From assembly GCF_902459555.1 (NCBI RefSeq), contig NZ_CABPSM010000002.1, forward strand, positions 372,001 through 436,000: a stretch of 64,000 nt of DNA, in the 5' to 3' direction. The DNA comes from Pandoraea horticolens. Its GTDB lineage: Bacteria > Pseudomonadota > Gammaproteobacteria > Burkholderiales > Burkholderiaceae. Of this stretch, positions 1 to 8,377 are shown piece after piece. Each line of letters begins with the position of its first letter. Within the stretch, counting starts at the first letter, position 1. A model generated the notes under the pieces. That model was not told where the DNA came from. It made no database searches and saw only the letters and a list, made by a program, of their open reading frames with translations. The position numbers and the translations under genes were made by a program.

Positions 1-1045
1 TCGCGCACAGATCATCGAGCTGCTGCTCGAATTGCAGCGCGACGCCGCTGAGAAGCGCGGCATGGCCGTGCTGCTCATCACGCACGACCTGAATCTGGTG
101 CGGCGGTTCGCGCAACGCGTGGCGGTAATGGAGAAGGGCATGCTCGTGGAGTGCGCCGATACCGAGACGCTCTTTGCGAATCCGCAGCATCCGTACACAA
201 GGAAACTCATCGACAGCCGCCCGCAACGCGAGATTCATCCCGTGCTGCCGATTGCGCCGGTGTTGCTCGAAGCGCGTGGCGTCGCGGTGGATTATCCGAT
301 CTCACAGCCCGGTATGCGCGGCTGGTTCCGGCGCGGGCGGTTCCGGGCGGTGCATCCGGTCGATCTGGCATTGCGTCAGGGAGAGACGCTTGGCGTGGTG
401 GGCGAGTCGGGCTCCGGCAAGTCGACGCTCGCGATGGCGTTGCTCGGGCTTCAGCGCGCGAGCGCCGGACAGATCGAGTTTCAGGGCGAGCCGCTTTCGT
501 CCTATCGTGGCACCGCGCAGCGCACGTTGCGCTCACGCATGCAGATCGTATTTCAAGACCCGTTCGGCTCGCTGTCGCCGCGTATGACCGTCGAGGAGAT
601 TGTGGGGGAGGGGCTCGCGCTGCATCGTCCGCAGCAGACGGAGGACGAGCGGCGCACGCGCGTGGCGGACGTGTTGCGCGAGGTGGGGATCGATGTACGC
701 GCCATGTCGCGTTATCCGCACGAGTTCTCGGGCGGCCAACGGCAGCGGATTGCCATTGCGCGCGCACTCGTCGTCGATCCGCAGATTCTCGTGCTCGACG
801 AACCGACCAGCGCGCTCGACGTCTCGATTCAGCAGCAGGTGCTTCATCTGCTCGCCCAATTGCAGATCAAGTACAACCTGAGCTACCTCTTTATCAGTCA
901 CGATCTGGCGGTAATGCGGGCTATGGCGCACCGCGTTCTGGTGTTTAAGGACGGACATCTGGTGGAGCAGGGGGATACGGAATCCGTATTTTTTGATCCG
1001 CAAAACGATTACACCCGGGAACTGGTCGCGGCGGCCATGTTGTAG
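1..1045 (+). CDS. yejF: Oligopeptide/microcin C-type ABC transporter, fused double ATPase (5' partial)
   Basis: The reading frame is open through the left edge, so the gene starts outside the window. The visible 347 residues hold the end of a first ABC domain (H-loop ITHDLNLV, then the C-terminal HPYTRKLI segment typical of peptide importers) and a complete second ABC domain: Walker A GESGSGKS, signature SGGQRQR, Walker B ILVLDEP and H-loop SHDLAV. Two fused ATPase halves in one chain are typical of YejF, which energises import of oligopeptides through YejABE; DppD/DppF and OppD/OppF are separate chains. The permease genes would lie to the left. The protein acts at the cytoplasmic face of the inner membrane. 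The ATPase call is firm; the YejF name is inferred from the fusion alone. Confidence 0.88.
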   Translation, partial: RAQIIELLLELQRDAAEKRGMAVLLITHDLNLVRRFAQRVAVMEKGMLVECADTETLFANPQHPYTRKLIDSRPQREIHPVLPIAPVLLEARGVAVDYPISQPGMRGWFRRGRFRAVHPVDLALRQGETLGVVGESGSGKSTLAMALLGLQRASAGQIEFQGEPLSSYRGTAQRTLRSRMQIVFQDPFGSLSPRMTVEEIVGEGLALHRPQQTEDERRTRVADVLREVGIDVRAMSRYPHEFSGGQRQRIAIARALVVDPQILVLDEPTSALDVSIQQQVLHLLAQLQIKYNLSYLFISHDLAVMRAMAHRVLVFKDGHLVEQGDTESVFFDPQNDYTRELVAAAML

Positions 1046-1064
1046 GCCCATGACGTAGCAATGA

Positions 1065-1090
1065 AACGTCACGTAACGTCGCGGAACGTC
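1065..1090. repeat. Three AACGTC direct repeats at 10-bp spacing
   Basis: AACGTC occurs at 1065-1070, 1075-1080 and 1085-1090, one per helical turn, and TGACGT (same core, opposite orientation) lies at 1051-1056. The array sits between the ABC ATPase and the promoter of the NlpC/P60 gene. It could be a binding site for a regulator that contacts one DNA face. No regulator is identified. Confidence 0.45.
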
Positions 1091-1161
1091 GGCTAAATCT
1101 CAAAGGCTTGATTGGTAATGAGAATTTTCTGGTTGTATTGATTGTTTTTTTCTATTACCTT

Positions 1162-1190
1162 TTGACATCATGTGACGTTCACATTACTAT
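1162..1190 (+). promoter_or_regulatory. Sigma70 promoter of the NlpC/P60 gene with operator in spacer
   Basis: TTGACA at 1162-1167 and TACTAT at 1185-1190 are separated by exactly 17 nt, a near-consensus housekeeping promoter. The spacer contains the inverted repeat TGTGACGTTCACA (1171-1183), with arms TGTGA and TCACA 3 nt apart. A protein bound there would cover the polymerase site. Expected start of transcription is near 1197, giving a leader of about 160 nt before the ATG at 1357. Confidence 0.7.
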
Positions 1191-1204
1191 CGCCTACCAA
1201 TAAA

Positions 1205-1218
1205 GTTGAATATTCAAC
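1205..1218. promoter_or_regulatory. Perfect 14-bp palindrome just after the predicted start site
   Basis: GTTGAATATTCAAC is its own reverse complement and lies about 8 nt downstream of the predicted +1 of the NlpC/P60 transcript. The position suits a repressor operator; as RNA it could form only a short loopless hairpin. It is not a T-tailed terminator. Confidence 0.5.
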
Positions 1219-1356
1219 GAGTTAACAGGTCAGTTCAGACGACAAGTTCGGCGGTGGGTCTGGCCGGGCGTGACTCGATGGTATTCGACATGGCAGCATC
1301 CTGTTGCACCTGACGAGCTACTCATCGGCCATCCGACACACTCAACCCGGCGACCA

Positions 1357-2067
1357 ATGCAGACGACGACCCCTTCGCGCACCCGCAAGACTCTCCTTCT
1401 CGCGTTCACTGCCGCTGGCCTCGTCACCGCTTCGTTGACAGCGAAGGCTGACGATTACAACAATGGCCCGAGCCCCGCTGCTCGGGCAGCTGCCGCCGCC
1501 ATTCAGGCCGCCAACGCTTCCCAGAACGCCACGACCAACGCTGCCACGGCAGGCATGTCCGATGCCCCGCAGGCGGCTGTCGAAGAGTCGCGCGTGCAAC
1601 GTGCGCAGAAACTGCTCTCGAACGTTACCGACAAGGCATCAGACGTCGTACTTGGCGCGTTGAACTACATCGGCGTGCGCTACAAGTACGGCGGTAACAC
1701 GCCGGATAGCGGTCTGGATTGCAGTGGCTTCGTACGCTATGTGTTCCAGGACACGCTCAATTTCATGCTGCCGCGCCGCTCGGAAGAAATGAGCCAGGTG
1801 GGCGAGCGTATCGCCAAGACCGATCTAAAGCCGGGCGATCTGGTGTTCTTCAACACGATGCGCCGTAGCTTCTCGCACGTTGGCATCTATATTGGCGGCG
1901 ACAAGTTTGTGCACGCTCCGGCCACGGGCGGCAAGATTCGCGTGGAAGACCTGCGTGAGTCGTACTGGTCGGCCCGTTACAACGGCGCTCGCCGCGTCGA
2001 AACGCTCAAAGCCAGCGCCGAACTGACGCGTGTCGAGCAGCTCTTCAAGAACGACCACCCGATGTAA
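1357..2067 (+). CDS. Secreted NlpC/P60 family cell-wall endopeptidase
   Basis: The 236-residue protein starts with a signal peptide (basic TPSRTRKT, then a hydrophobic stretch ending near AKA) and has an Ala/Asn-rich linker before a C-terminal NlpC/P60 domain from about residue 90. The catalytic Cys is in LDCSGFVRYV, the His in FSHVGIYIGG, and the third polar residue lies in the following FVHAP stretch. Family members cut gamma-D-Glu-diaminopimelate or related bonds in peptidoglycan peptides in the periplasm. The frame is open back to 1270, but the start at 1357 is preferred because it places the signal peptide at the N-terminus. It is monocistronic, with its own promoter and a terminator. 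Confidence 0.88.
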   Translation: MQTTTPSRTRKTLLLAFTAAGLVTASLTAKADDYNNGPSPAARAAAAAIQAANASQNATTNAATAGMSDAPQAAVEESRVQRAQKLLSNVTDKASDVVLGALNYIGVRYKYGGNTPDSGLDCSGFVRYVFQDTLNFMLPRRSEEMSQVGERIAKTDLKPGDLVFFNTMRRSFSHVGIYIGGDKFVHAPATGGKIRVEDLRESYWSARYNGARRVETLKASAELTRVEQLFKNDHPM

Positions 2068-2108
2068 GCTGCGGTGTCCGCTGAGTCAGTGGACATCAAC
2101 GCGAATGA

Positions 2109-2133
2109 AAAAGCCGCCCAATGGGCGGCTTTT
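2109..2133. terminator. Bidirectional rho-independent terminator
   Basis: The stem AAAGCCGCCC / GGGCGGCTTT has an AAT loop and is flanked by A- and T-rich tails. It lies between the convergent NlpC/P60 gene and the patatin gene and can serve both strands. Confidence 0.85.
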
Positions 2134-2222
2134 CTTTTGAGGCATCCGGCCCACGATGGGGCTGGTTAGACGCGTTCTGGCAACCCTGGTCCGCGCGTGG
2201 CGGCCCGGCGGGGGCGCCCCCT

Positions 2223-3329
2223 TCAGCGCGAAGCCTGAGGCATGCCGCGCGTAGCGTCCGTCCGTGCGTCGGCCAGCTTACGCTGAATCTCCGGCCATAG
2301 CTTCGCAACGGCTTCCTCTCCGGCGAGAATCGCTCGGTTGCGGCCCTGGAAGTCCGAGGCTGCCATCTTTGCCAGCGACGGGCGAATCACGATGTCGGCG
2401 TTTTTCTCCAGTTCGTACTGCTTGATCGACTGTCCCATGATCGTGAACGTTTGCATGAGGATGTCGAACTGGCCCTGTGTCGCTTGTACGGTCGGATTGG
2501 CCGAGATATCGACCGCAATCACGAAGTCGGCGCCCATCTGCCGGGCATATTCGGCAGGCACCGGGGCGACGAGACCACCGTCGACATAATCGCGAGCGCC
2601 AATGCGTACGGGTTCGAACACGCCCGGCACGCTGCTCGAAGCCCGCACTGCCTGACCGGTGTTGCCGCGACGGAACAGGATGGGCGCGCCGCTCTGCAAG
2701 TCGGTGGCCACAATGCCCAACTGACGCGGCATCTGCTCGATCGGACGGTCCTTGAGGATCTTGTTGACGTAAGACTGCAGCGCTTCACCGCGCAACATGC
2801 CGCGCGAGCGGAAAGGCATAGTCCAGTCGCTGATCGACGCCTCATCCATCGTTGAGGCCAGACGATTGAGCTGAAAGCCGTTCAGCCCGGAGGCATACAT
2901 CGCGCCAACGACGCTGCCCGCGCTGGTGCCAACCACGATGTCTGCGTGAATGCCACGTGCTTCCAATGCCTTGATCACCCCCACATGCGCGAACCCACGG
3001 GCCGCGCCGCCACCGAGCGCCAGGCCAATCTTCAGCGGCCGTACAACCTTGGGCGGAGCGATCGGTGTGGCGGGTACTGCCGGCGCCTGCGCAACCGGCG
3101 GTGTCGAGCTAGTGGGCGTGGCAAGCGCATTGCCCTGCGAGTCGATCGGCGGGGCGCTGGCACACCCGGCCAGCACGGCAGCCATGGCGAGGGCGCTCAG
3201 GGCCGTGCGCGGGGATGTGGTAAGCCGGCGGCGGCGCGCGAGGGCGGGCCGGGGCGAAGACGACATGGCGGGGGCACTGTGGGCGGTCGGCATGAGCGCG
3301 CGACGCAAAACTCGAATCAACGACAACAA
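2223..3329 (-). CDS. Patatin-like phospholipase lipoprotein
   Basis: This is a 368-residue serine hydrolase of the patatin/RssA class. It shows the glycine-rich oxyanion motif GGGAARG, the nucleophile elbow GTSAG and the catalytic Asp in DGGLVAPVP, together a Ser-Asp dyad for lipid acyl hydrolysis. The N-terminus has a lipobox (LAGC) after a hydrophobic segment, so the mature protein should be a lipid-anchored envelope protein. The start shown is TTG, chosen because GGAG lies about 8 nt upstream. ATG codons at 3293 and 3266 would give a more usual signal-peptide length but have no visible ribosome-binding site. Substrate is unknown. Confidence 0.85.
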   Translation of the reverse strand: MLSLIRVLRRALMPTAHSAPAMSSSPRPALARRRRLTTSPRTALSALAMAAVLAGCASAPPIDSQGNALATPTSSTPPVAQAPAVPATPIAPPKVVRPLKIGLALGGGAARGFAHVGVIKALEARGIHADIVVGTSAGSVVGAMYASGLNGFQLNRLASTMDEASISDWTMPFRSRGMLRGEALQSYVNKILKDRPIEQMPRQLGIVATDLQSGAPILFRRGNTGQAVRASSSVPGVFEPVRIGARDYVDGGLVAPVPAEYARQMGADFVIAVDISANPTVQATQGQFDILMQTFTIMGQSIKQYELEKNADIVIRPSLAKMAASDFQGRNRAILAGEEAVAKLWPEIQRKLADARTDATRGMPQASR

Positions 3330-3679
3330 GGGGAAACTCCGGCTAGGCAGGACTGACGTCCGCGGTACCGTTTATCGTGGGGATGAGAGGGCACCGGCGC
3401 GCGTCGACGTGCAATTTTACGGCGATTGGAGCAACGCAGGCGCAATTCGGTTCACTTTTCGAGGGGGACATCAAAGTGCGGGCGCCTGCTAGGGAACCCT
3501 TCGCGCCGTGGCTCGTCTTATCAGCCGCAACACGCGTAGTGTGCTAGCGTCCGTCGGTGCCTTGATGCGCAATCGCGCCAACCGTGTTGGCGACCCCGAC
3601 GCCTCTTCCTCTCGCGGTGGTTATCGCGGTAAATCTCACGCTGCGTCGCATCCTCGTTCCGAATAGTGAATATCGAAAT
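3330..3679. other. Intergenic region without a gene
   Basis: Between the divergent patatin and iron-binding-protein genes no coding frame with plausible composition is seen. The left part should hold the patatin promoter; no clear -35/-10 pair was found. The right edge becomes AT-rich and leads into the Fur-like box. Confidence 0.5.
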
Positions 3680-3700
3680 AAATGAAAATGGGAATCATTT
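3680..3700 (+). promoter_or_regulatory. Fur-like box upstream of the iron-binding protein gene
   Basis: The AT-rich imperfect palindrome has arms AAATGA (3680-3685) and TCATTT (3695-3700) and a GGAATCATTT right half resembling the Fur consensus. It lies 67 bp upstream of a gene for an Fe(III)-binding periplasmic protein, a classic Fur target. Iron repression is inferred from position and gene content. Confidence 0.5.
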
Positions 3701-3766
3701 GTGTTGATGGTCGTTTTTCATTATGCTGTTCCTCTCTATGAAACTACGACTGCGGGAGAATGGCCC

Positions 3767-4822
3767 ATGAAGGCGAAGACGATCGGCAAACTGGCGCGAC
3801 TGATGGTGCTCGGCACCACGATGGCGGCGGCATTCGGCGTGCAAGCAGACACCGCTGGCGTGCTGAACCTGTACTCGGCGCGTCACTATCAGACCGACGA
3901 ACAGCTTTTCGGCACGTTCACCAAGCAGACCGGCATCAAGATCAATCGGATCGAAGCGGACGATGCGGCGTTACTGGAGCGTCTGAAGAGCGAGGGCGCC
4001 AAGAGCCCGGCGGATGTCATCCTGATGGTCGACGCCGCCCGTCTTGCGAAAGCTGACGAAGCGGGGCTGTTCCAGCCGACCAAGTCGGCCATACTCGATG
4101 CACGCATTCCGGCCAAGCTGCACGCCGCGAGCACCAAGGCGGGTACCGACTGGTACGGCTTTTCGACGCGCGCCCGTGTGATCGTCTACAACAAGGACAA
4201 GGTCGACCCGAAGACGGTCCAGACGTACGCGTCGCTCGCCGAGCCGTCGCACAAGGGGCAGGTCTGCACGCGCTCGGGCTCGCATCCGTACATGCTCTCG
4301 CTGGTTGGCGCGCTGATCGCCCGTGAAGGGGCCCAGGCGACGCAGAAGTGGGCCGAGGGCATGGTGGCGAACTTCGCCCGCGCGCCGCGAGGTGGCGACA
4401 CCGATCAGATCAAGGCGGTAGCAACCGGCGAGTGTGGCGTGGCCCTGGCGAACTCGTACTACTACGTGCGCATGGCGCGCTCGGACAAGCCGGAAGACAA
4501 GGCCCTGATGTCGAAGGTCGGCTTCATCTGGCCGGATCAGGCGGGTAAGGGCACCCACGTGAATGTGGCGGGCGCAGGCATTGCCAAGCACGCGCCGAAT
4601 CATGCGAACGCCGTGAAATTCCTCGAGTATCTGGCGAGCGACGAAGCCCAACAATACTTCGCAAATGGTAACAACGAGTGGCCGGCGGTGACGACGACCA
4701 AGGTCGACAATCCGGCGCTTGCCGCGCTTGGCGAATTCAAGGCGGAAGACGTGCCTATCGGCACGATTGCGAAGCATCTGCCGGAAGCGCAGCGCATTCT
4801 GGATCGCGCAGGCTACAAGTAA
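3767..4822 (+). CDS. Periplasmic Fe(III) ABC transporter substrate-binding protein (FbpA/FutA family)
   Basis: The 351-residue protein has a signal peptide (MKAKTIGKLARLMV through FGVQA) and the family opening NLYSARHYQTDEQLF, then a type II periplasmic binding fold. The tyrosine pair in NSYYYVRM near residue 230 matches the iron-ligating tyrosines of FbpA-type ferric-binding proteins. The start at 3767 has GGGAGAA 6 nt upstream; earlier in-frame codons would add a non-signal N-terminus. It should deliver ferric iron to an inner-membrane permease and ATPase, but neither gene is adjacent, so the transporter partners are encoded elsewhere. Confidence 0.87.
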   Translation: MKAKTIGKLARLMVLGTTMAAAFGVQADTAGVLNLYSARHYQTDEQLFGTFTKQTGIKINRIEADDAALLERLKSEGAKSPADVILMVDAARLAKADEAGLFQPTKSAILDARIPAKLHAASTKAGTDWYGFSTRARVIVYNKDKVDPKTVQTYASLAEPSHKGQVCTRSGSHPYMLSLVGALIAREGAQATQKWAEGMVANFARAPRGGDTDQIKAVATGECGVALANSYYYVRMARSDKPEDKALMSKVGFIWPDQAGKGTHVNVAGAGIAKHAPNHANAVKFLEYLASDEAQQYFANGNNEWPAVTTTKVDNPALAALGEFKAEDVPIGTIAKHLPEAQRILDRAGYK

Positions 4823-4883
4823 AGCGACAGGGGGAGCCCCCTCTGTCGCTGACGTGCGCCGTTGGCATGTGCGCCCAAAAAAC

Positions 4884-4916
4884 AAAAGGGCACCAGGAGA
4901 ATTCCGGTGCCCTTTT
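4884..4916. terminator. Bidirectional terminator after the iron-binding protein gene
   Basis: The arms AAAAGGGCACC and GGTGCCCTTTT flank an 11-nt loop. A second GC-rich hairpin lies just upstream at 4826-4853 (AGCGACAG pairing with CTGTCGCT) without a T tract. The site separates two convergent genes. Confidence 0.75.
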
Positions 4917-4978
4917 GGTGTTTACGGTGTTTGCGGGGCTGGCGGCGTTGCCGTTCACCGCCGGCCACGACGACCGGC

Positions 4979-5983
4979 TTAGTCGACTTCTTCTTCGCCC
5001 GGTTGATACATGTGGTAATCGCCCGTGGCGTAGACACCCTTGTAGGGCGTAGGCGACTCGTCTTCGTGATCGATCGGATGCGTCTCGACGATGCGCAGCG
5101 ATTCGCGGACTTGCGGCGGCTCGCATTCTGCGATCAAACGCAGTGCTTCTTCTGCGTCGTCGGCCACCACATCGTAGGTGGTGACGAATTCGGGGGCCGG
5201 GCCATCGGGATCTTCGTCTTCCAGCGGCTCATACCACTGGCCTTCCACGATCAGATGCATCGCGTGGGCAGTGTCCGACTGGGCGTCGCGTGCGGCACGC
5301 AGCGCCCACAGGGCAGCGTCGCTCCACTTGTACAGTTGCACGGCTTCCAGCGCGCTGGCGAGCGCCTTGTCGTTCTCGCCCGACTGCTTGTAGGCAAGCG
5401 ACAGCTCGGCAACGACGTCGGCCATCGAGACGTTGCTGCCTTCGTCGCCGGCTTCGTGCTTGTGCAGCGCCTCGTAGGTGGCGATGGCGGCTTTCGGCTC
5501 GCCTTGCGCATTGAACAGATGCATGCGCAGCGCGATGGCATTTTCGATGAAGGTGCGGCCAGCCTGCGCAAGGTGCGGGCTTTCGAGCACACGATCGAGC
5601 CGCGTTTGCGCCGACGCTAAATTGCCGTGGCGGGCGAGGGCGTTAGCGTGATTGAAGTCGACGATCACGAGGTCTTCATCCGGCGCGCAGTTGCTGGCGG
5701 CCTCGTAGGCCTCGATGGCGGCGGGGAAGCGCCCGAGATCGGAGCGATAGTTGCCGAGCAGTTGCCAGAGCAGCCAGACGCCCGGTGCATGGGCGACGCC
5801 GGCTTCGAGCACGGCCACTGCCTGTTCCATTTCGTCCATATCGGCGTAGGCCATTGCCTGCACCTCATAGGCGCCCGAGTACTGCATCGACTCGAGCCGT
5901 TTGCCGACCTCCAGGGCCGATTCGGGATCGCCGGCTTCAAGGTGGGCAAAAGCTTCCGCCATCAATTCGTCTTGCTCGGACAT
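4979..5983 (-). CDS. Tetratricopeptide-repeat protein
   Basis: The 334-residue protein has no signal peptide or membrane segment and is built from helix-turn-helix units of TPR type: paired motifs such as LLGNYRSDLGRFPAAIEAY and ANALARHGNLASAQTRL recur along its length, and the C-terminus is acidic. A good ribosome-binding site (GAAGGAG) precedes the ATG. TPR arrays are protein-interaction scaffolds; nothing here reveals the partner. It is expressed away from the iron-binding protein gene and is separated from rho by a terminator. Confidence 0.8.
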   Translation of the reverse strand: MSEQDELMAEAFAHLEAGDPESALEVGKRLESMQYSGAYEVQAMAYADMDEMEQAVAVLEAGVAHAPGVWLLWQLLGNYRSDLGRFPAAIEAYEAASNCAPDEDLVIVDFNHANALARHGNLASAQTRLDRVLESPHLAQAGRTFIENAIALRMHLFNAQGEPKAAIATYEALHKHEAGDEGSNVSMADVVAELSLAYKQSGENDKALASALEAVQLYKWSDAALWALRAARDAQSDTAHAMHLIVEGQWYEPLEDEDPDGPAPEFVTTYDVVADDAEEALRLIAECEPPQVRESLRIVETHPIDHEDESPTPYKGVYATGDYHMYQPGEEEVD

Positions 5984-6127
5984 TGCAAATTCTCCTTCGG
6001 GAACAGCTTTAGAGGGAAGGCGTACCGGCGGCCAGTGCGCGGTACCGTCCCATCATATAACAGTCATCGTGACAGCCCGCACCGCTGCGGCATGGGGTGC
6101 GGTGACGCTGAAACGGGGCGAGAAATA

Positions 6128-6138
6128 GGGGGGGGGGG
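6128..6138. repeat. Homopolymer of 11 G
   Basis: An uninterrupted G run sits between the rho terminator and the TPR gene, about 145 bp upstream of the latter's ATG on the opposite strand. Runs of this length are prone to polymerase slippage. A second 11-G run is at 13635-13645. Confidence 0.85.
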
Positions 6139-6164
6139 CGGCGCCGAGAACACGCGCCGTAATG

Positions 6165-6194
6165 AAAAAGCCGCGACAGGTGTCGCGGCTTTTT
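6165..6194. terminator. Rho-independent terminator downstream of rho
   Basis: The 14-nt arms AAAAAGCCGCGACA and TGTCGCGGCTTTTT are separated by GG. On the minus strand the hairpin is followed by a T-rich stretch, 23 bp after the rho stop codon. Confidence 0.85.
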
Positions 6195-6216
6195 CGCTTG
6201 ATGTGCCGGGGTGGAA

Positions 6217-7479
6217 TCAGCCGCCGCGGCGCATCAGGTCGAAGAACTCTGCGTTGTTCTTCGTCTGCTTGATCTTGCCAAGCAGGAATTCCATGGCTTC
6301 GGCCTCGTCCATATCGTAGATGAGCTTGCGCAGCACCCAGATCTTTTGCAGGATTTCCGGCTTGATGAGCAGTTCTTCGCGGCGCGTGCCCGACTTGTTC
6401 AGGTTGATCGCCGGGTAGACGCGTTTTTCCGCGAGGCGGCGCTCGAGGTGCACTTCCATGTTGCCCGTGCCCTTGAATTCTTCGTAGATCACGTCGTCCA
6501 TGCGGCTGCCGGTTTCAATCAGCGCCGTGGCGATGATCGTGAGCGAACCGCCTTCTTCGACGTTACGCGCAGCGCCGAAGAAACGCTTCGGGCGTTGCAG
6601 CGCGTTGGCGTCCACACCGCCGGTGAGCACCTTGCCAGACGCCGGGATTACGGTGTTGTAGGCGCGGGCCAGACGCGTGATCGAGTCGAGCAGAATGATG
6701 ACATCCTGCTTCATTTCGATCAGGCGCTTGGCCTTCTCGATCACCATTTCGGCGACTTGCACGTGACGCGTGGCCGGTTCGTCGAACGTCGAAGCGATCA
6801 CTTCGCCCTTCACTGAGCGCTGCATTTCGGTCACTTCTTCCGGGCGCTCGTCGATGAGCAGCACGAAAAGCTTGGCTTCCGGATGGTTGGTGGCAATCGC
6901 GTGAGCGATGTGTTGCAGCATCACGGTCTTGCCCGACTTCGGCGAGGCCACGAGCAGACCGCGCTGGCCCTTGCCGATCGGGGCAATCATGTCGATGATG
7001 CGGCCCGTCACGTTCTCTTCACCGCGAATGTCGCGCTCAAGCAGCAGCGGCTTGTTCGGGTGCAGCGGCGTGAGGTTCTCGAACATGATCTTATGTTTCG
7101 AGGCCTCGGGCGGGTGGTCGTTGACCTTGTCGACCTTCACGAGCGCGAAATAACGTTCGCCGTCCTTCGGCGTGCGCACTTCCCCTTCGATCGTGTCGCC
7201 GGTATGCAGGTTGAAACGGCGGATCTGCGACGGGCTGATATAGATATCGTCCGTGCTGGCCAGATACGACGTCTCGGGCGAGCGCAGAAAACCGAAGCCG
7301 TCCGGCAGCACCTCGAGCGTACCGTCGCCATAGATGGTTTCGCCGGTCTTTGCGCGCTTCTTCAGAATGGCGAACATCAGCTCCTGCTTGCGAAGGCGGT
7401 TGGCGTTCTCGATCTCGAGGCCATTCGCCATTTCAAGCAGTTCGGAGACGTGCTGGGACTTTAGTTCGGATAAATGCAT
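6217..7479 (-). CDS. rho: Transcription termination factor Rho
   Basis: The 420-residue protein matches Rho in length and order: an N-terminal helical domain starting MHLSELK, an RNA-binding cold-shock-like domain with the RNP motif DGFGFLR near residue 70, and a RecA-like ATPase with P-loop SPKSGKT and the segment [10 protein letters not shown]. The C-terminal R-loop region (EEFKGTGN) is intact. Rho is a hexameric RNA helicase that ends transcription of untranslated RNA. A TTG at 7506 is in frame, but the ATG at 7479 gives the canonical MHLSELK start despite a weak Shine-Dalgarno. A leader of roughly 190 bp separates it from trxA upstream, room for autogenous attenuation as known for rho elsewhere. 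Confidence 0.97.
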   Translation of the reverse strand: MHLSELKSQHVSELLEMANGLEIENANRLRKQELMFAILKKRAKTGETIYGDGTLEVLPDGFGFLRSPETSYLASTDDIYISPSQIRRFNLHTGDTIEGEVRTPKDGERYFALVKVDKVNDHPPEASKHKIMFENLTPLHPNKPLLLERDIRGEENVTGRIIDMIAPIGKGQRGLLVASPKSGKTVMLQHIAHAIATNHPEAKLFVLLIDERPEEVTEMQRSVKGEVIASTFDEPATRHVQVAEMVIEKAKRLIEMKQDVIILLDSITRLARAYNTVIPASGKVLTGGVDANALQRPKRFFGAARNVEEGGSLTIIATALIETGSRMDDVIYEEFKGTGNMEVHLERRLAEKRVYPAINLNKSGTRREELLIKPEILQKIWVLRKLIYDMDEAEAMEFLLGKIKQTKNNAEFFDLMRRGG

Positions 7480-7669
7480 ACGGAGGTGCCGTCCGTTGGA
7501 CGACAAGTGAAGTATCAGGGAAAAAAGATGAGCGAACGCTCGAAGAACTTTGAGATGCTTTCCGCCGGATTATATAGCAAGCAGCGCGGGGCGCAAGCGC
7601 TGTGCCGTTTGTTGGGCGCCGGGGTGTCGCACGGCGACGACAAAGGCCCCGGCTGCCTTCGGCTCAGGA

Positions 7670-7996
7670 TTACAGATGCTGGTCGAGGAATGCGGTCAGT
7701 TGGCCCTTGGCCAGGGCGCCGACCTTTTGGCCCGCGACGGCGCCGTTCTTGAACAGGATCAGCGTCGGGATGCCGCGGATGCCGAACTTGGCCGGGGTCG
7801 CCTGGTTGTCATCGACATTCATCTTGGCGATCTGCACCTTGTCGCCGTATTCCTTGGCCACGTCTTCCAGGATCGGGGCGATCATCTTGCACGGACCACA
7901 CCATTCCGCCCAGAAGTCGAGAAGGACCGGCTTGTCTGAATTCAAAACGTCCGCATCGAAGCTGGCGTCGGAAATGTGCTTGATTTGTTCGCTCAT
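7670..7996 (-). CDS. trxA: Thioredoxin 1
   Basis: The 108-residue protein has the complete thioredoxin fold, the redox site WCGPC in [16 protein letters not shown], and the cis-proline loop IRGIPTL. It is a cytoplasmic disulfide reductase for ribonucleotide reductase, methionine sulfoxide reductase and others. trxA directly upstream of rho on the same strand is the conserved proteobacterial order. The Shine-Dalgarno before the ATG is weak. Confidence 0.96.
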   Translation of the reverse strand: MSEQIKHISDASFDADVLNSDKPVLLDFWAEWCGPCKMIAPILEDVAKEYGDKVQIAKMNVDDNQATPAKFGIRGIPTLILFKNGAVAGQKVGALAKGQLTAFLDQHL

Positions 7997-8270
7997 GAGT
8001 AAAGTTGCCTCGTCTGACTATTCGGAAACGTCCGGCGAAAACGGCTCGCTTTCACCGACGCTAGAGATGTCACCCGGTTTCGCCGGGCGTGCATTCTCCA
8101 TATGGAGGCTGCAATCGCGTGCTTCAATAGCGTACGCCAATGCAGTTTGTGCCCATCTTAGCGGAAATCGCAAACGCTTGCGCGCGGTGCCTCACATGCC
8201 GCAACACCGCCGGCGGGCGGTCATGTACGGCGCTCTCGCGGAAATTGAGCTTCTGTTGACGCGTCGACTC
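7997..8270. other. Intergenic region upstream of trxA and the SRP RNA
   Basis: No gene is seen. It holds the divergent start signals for trxA (minus) and the 4.5S RNA (plus). One perfect 12-bp palindrome, CTCCATATGGAG (8096-8107), lies about 100 bp upstream of trxA and may be an operator. A CCGG-TTTCG-CCGG hairpin lies close by at about 8073-8086. Confidence 0.45.
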
Positions 8271-8279
8271 TGGTAGAAT
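8271..8279 (+). promoter_or_regulatory. Extended -10 promoter of the SRP RNA
   Basis: TGGTAGAAT is an extended -10 element (TGn-TAGAAT) placed so that transcription would start at about 8285, the first paired base of the 4.5S RNA. No good -35 hexamer lies at the standard distance. The same nonamer occurs at 8565-8573 upstream of dnaX. Confidence 0.6.
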
Positions 8280-8284
8280 TCGTT

Positions 8285-8377
8285 CCTGACGGGCCTCCTC
8301 GCATGGTGGCGCGGCCAATCTGGTCAGGTCGGGAACGAAGCAGCCACAGCCGTTTTCTACCAGTGCCGAGGGTCAGG
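8285..8377 (+). ncRNA. ffs: Signal recognition particle RNA (4.5S, bacterial small type)
   Basis: The conserved Ffh-binding core is recognisable as GGTCAGGTCGGGAACGAAGC followed by AGCCACAGCCG, corresponding to the symmetric and asymmetric loops of helix 8. The 5' end CCTGAC pairs with GTCAGG at the 3' end, and CCTCG pairs with CGAGG inside it, giving the single long hairpin of about 93-98 nt. It acts with Ffh in co-translational targeting to the membrane. Its place directly upstream of dnaX is the usual arrangement. Ends are estimated from pairing. Confidence 0.93.
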
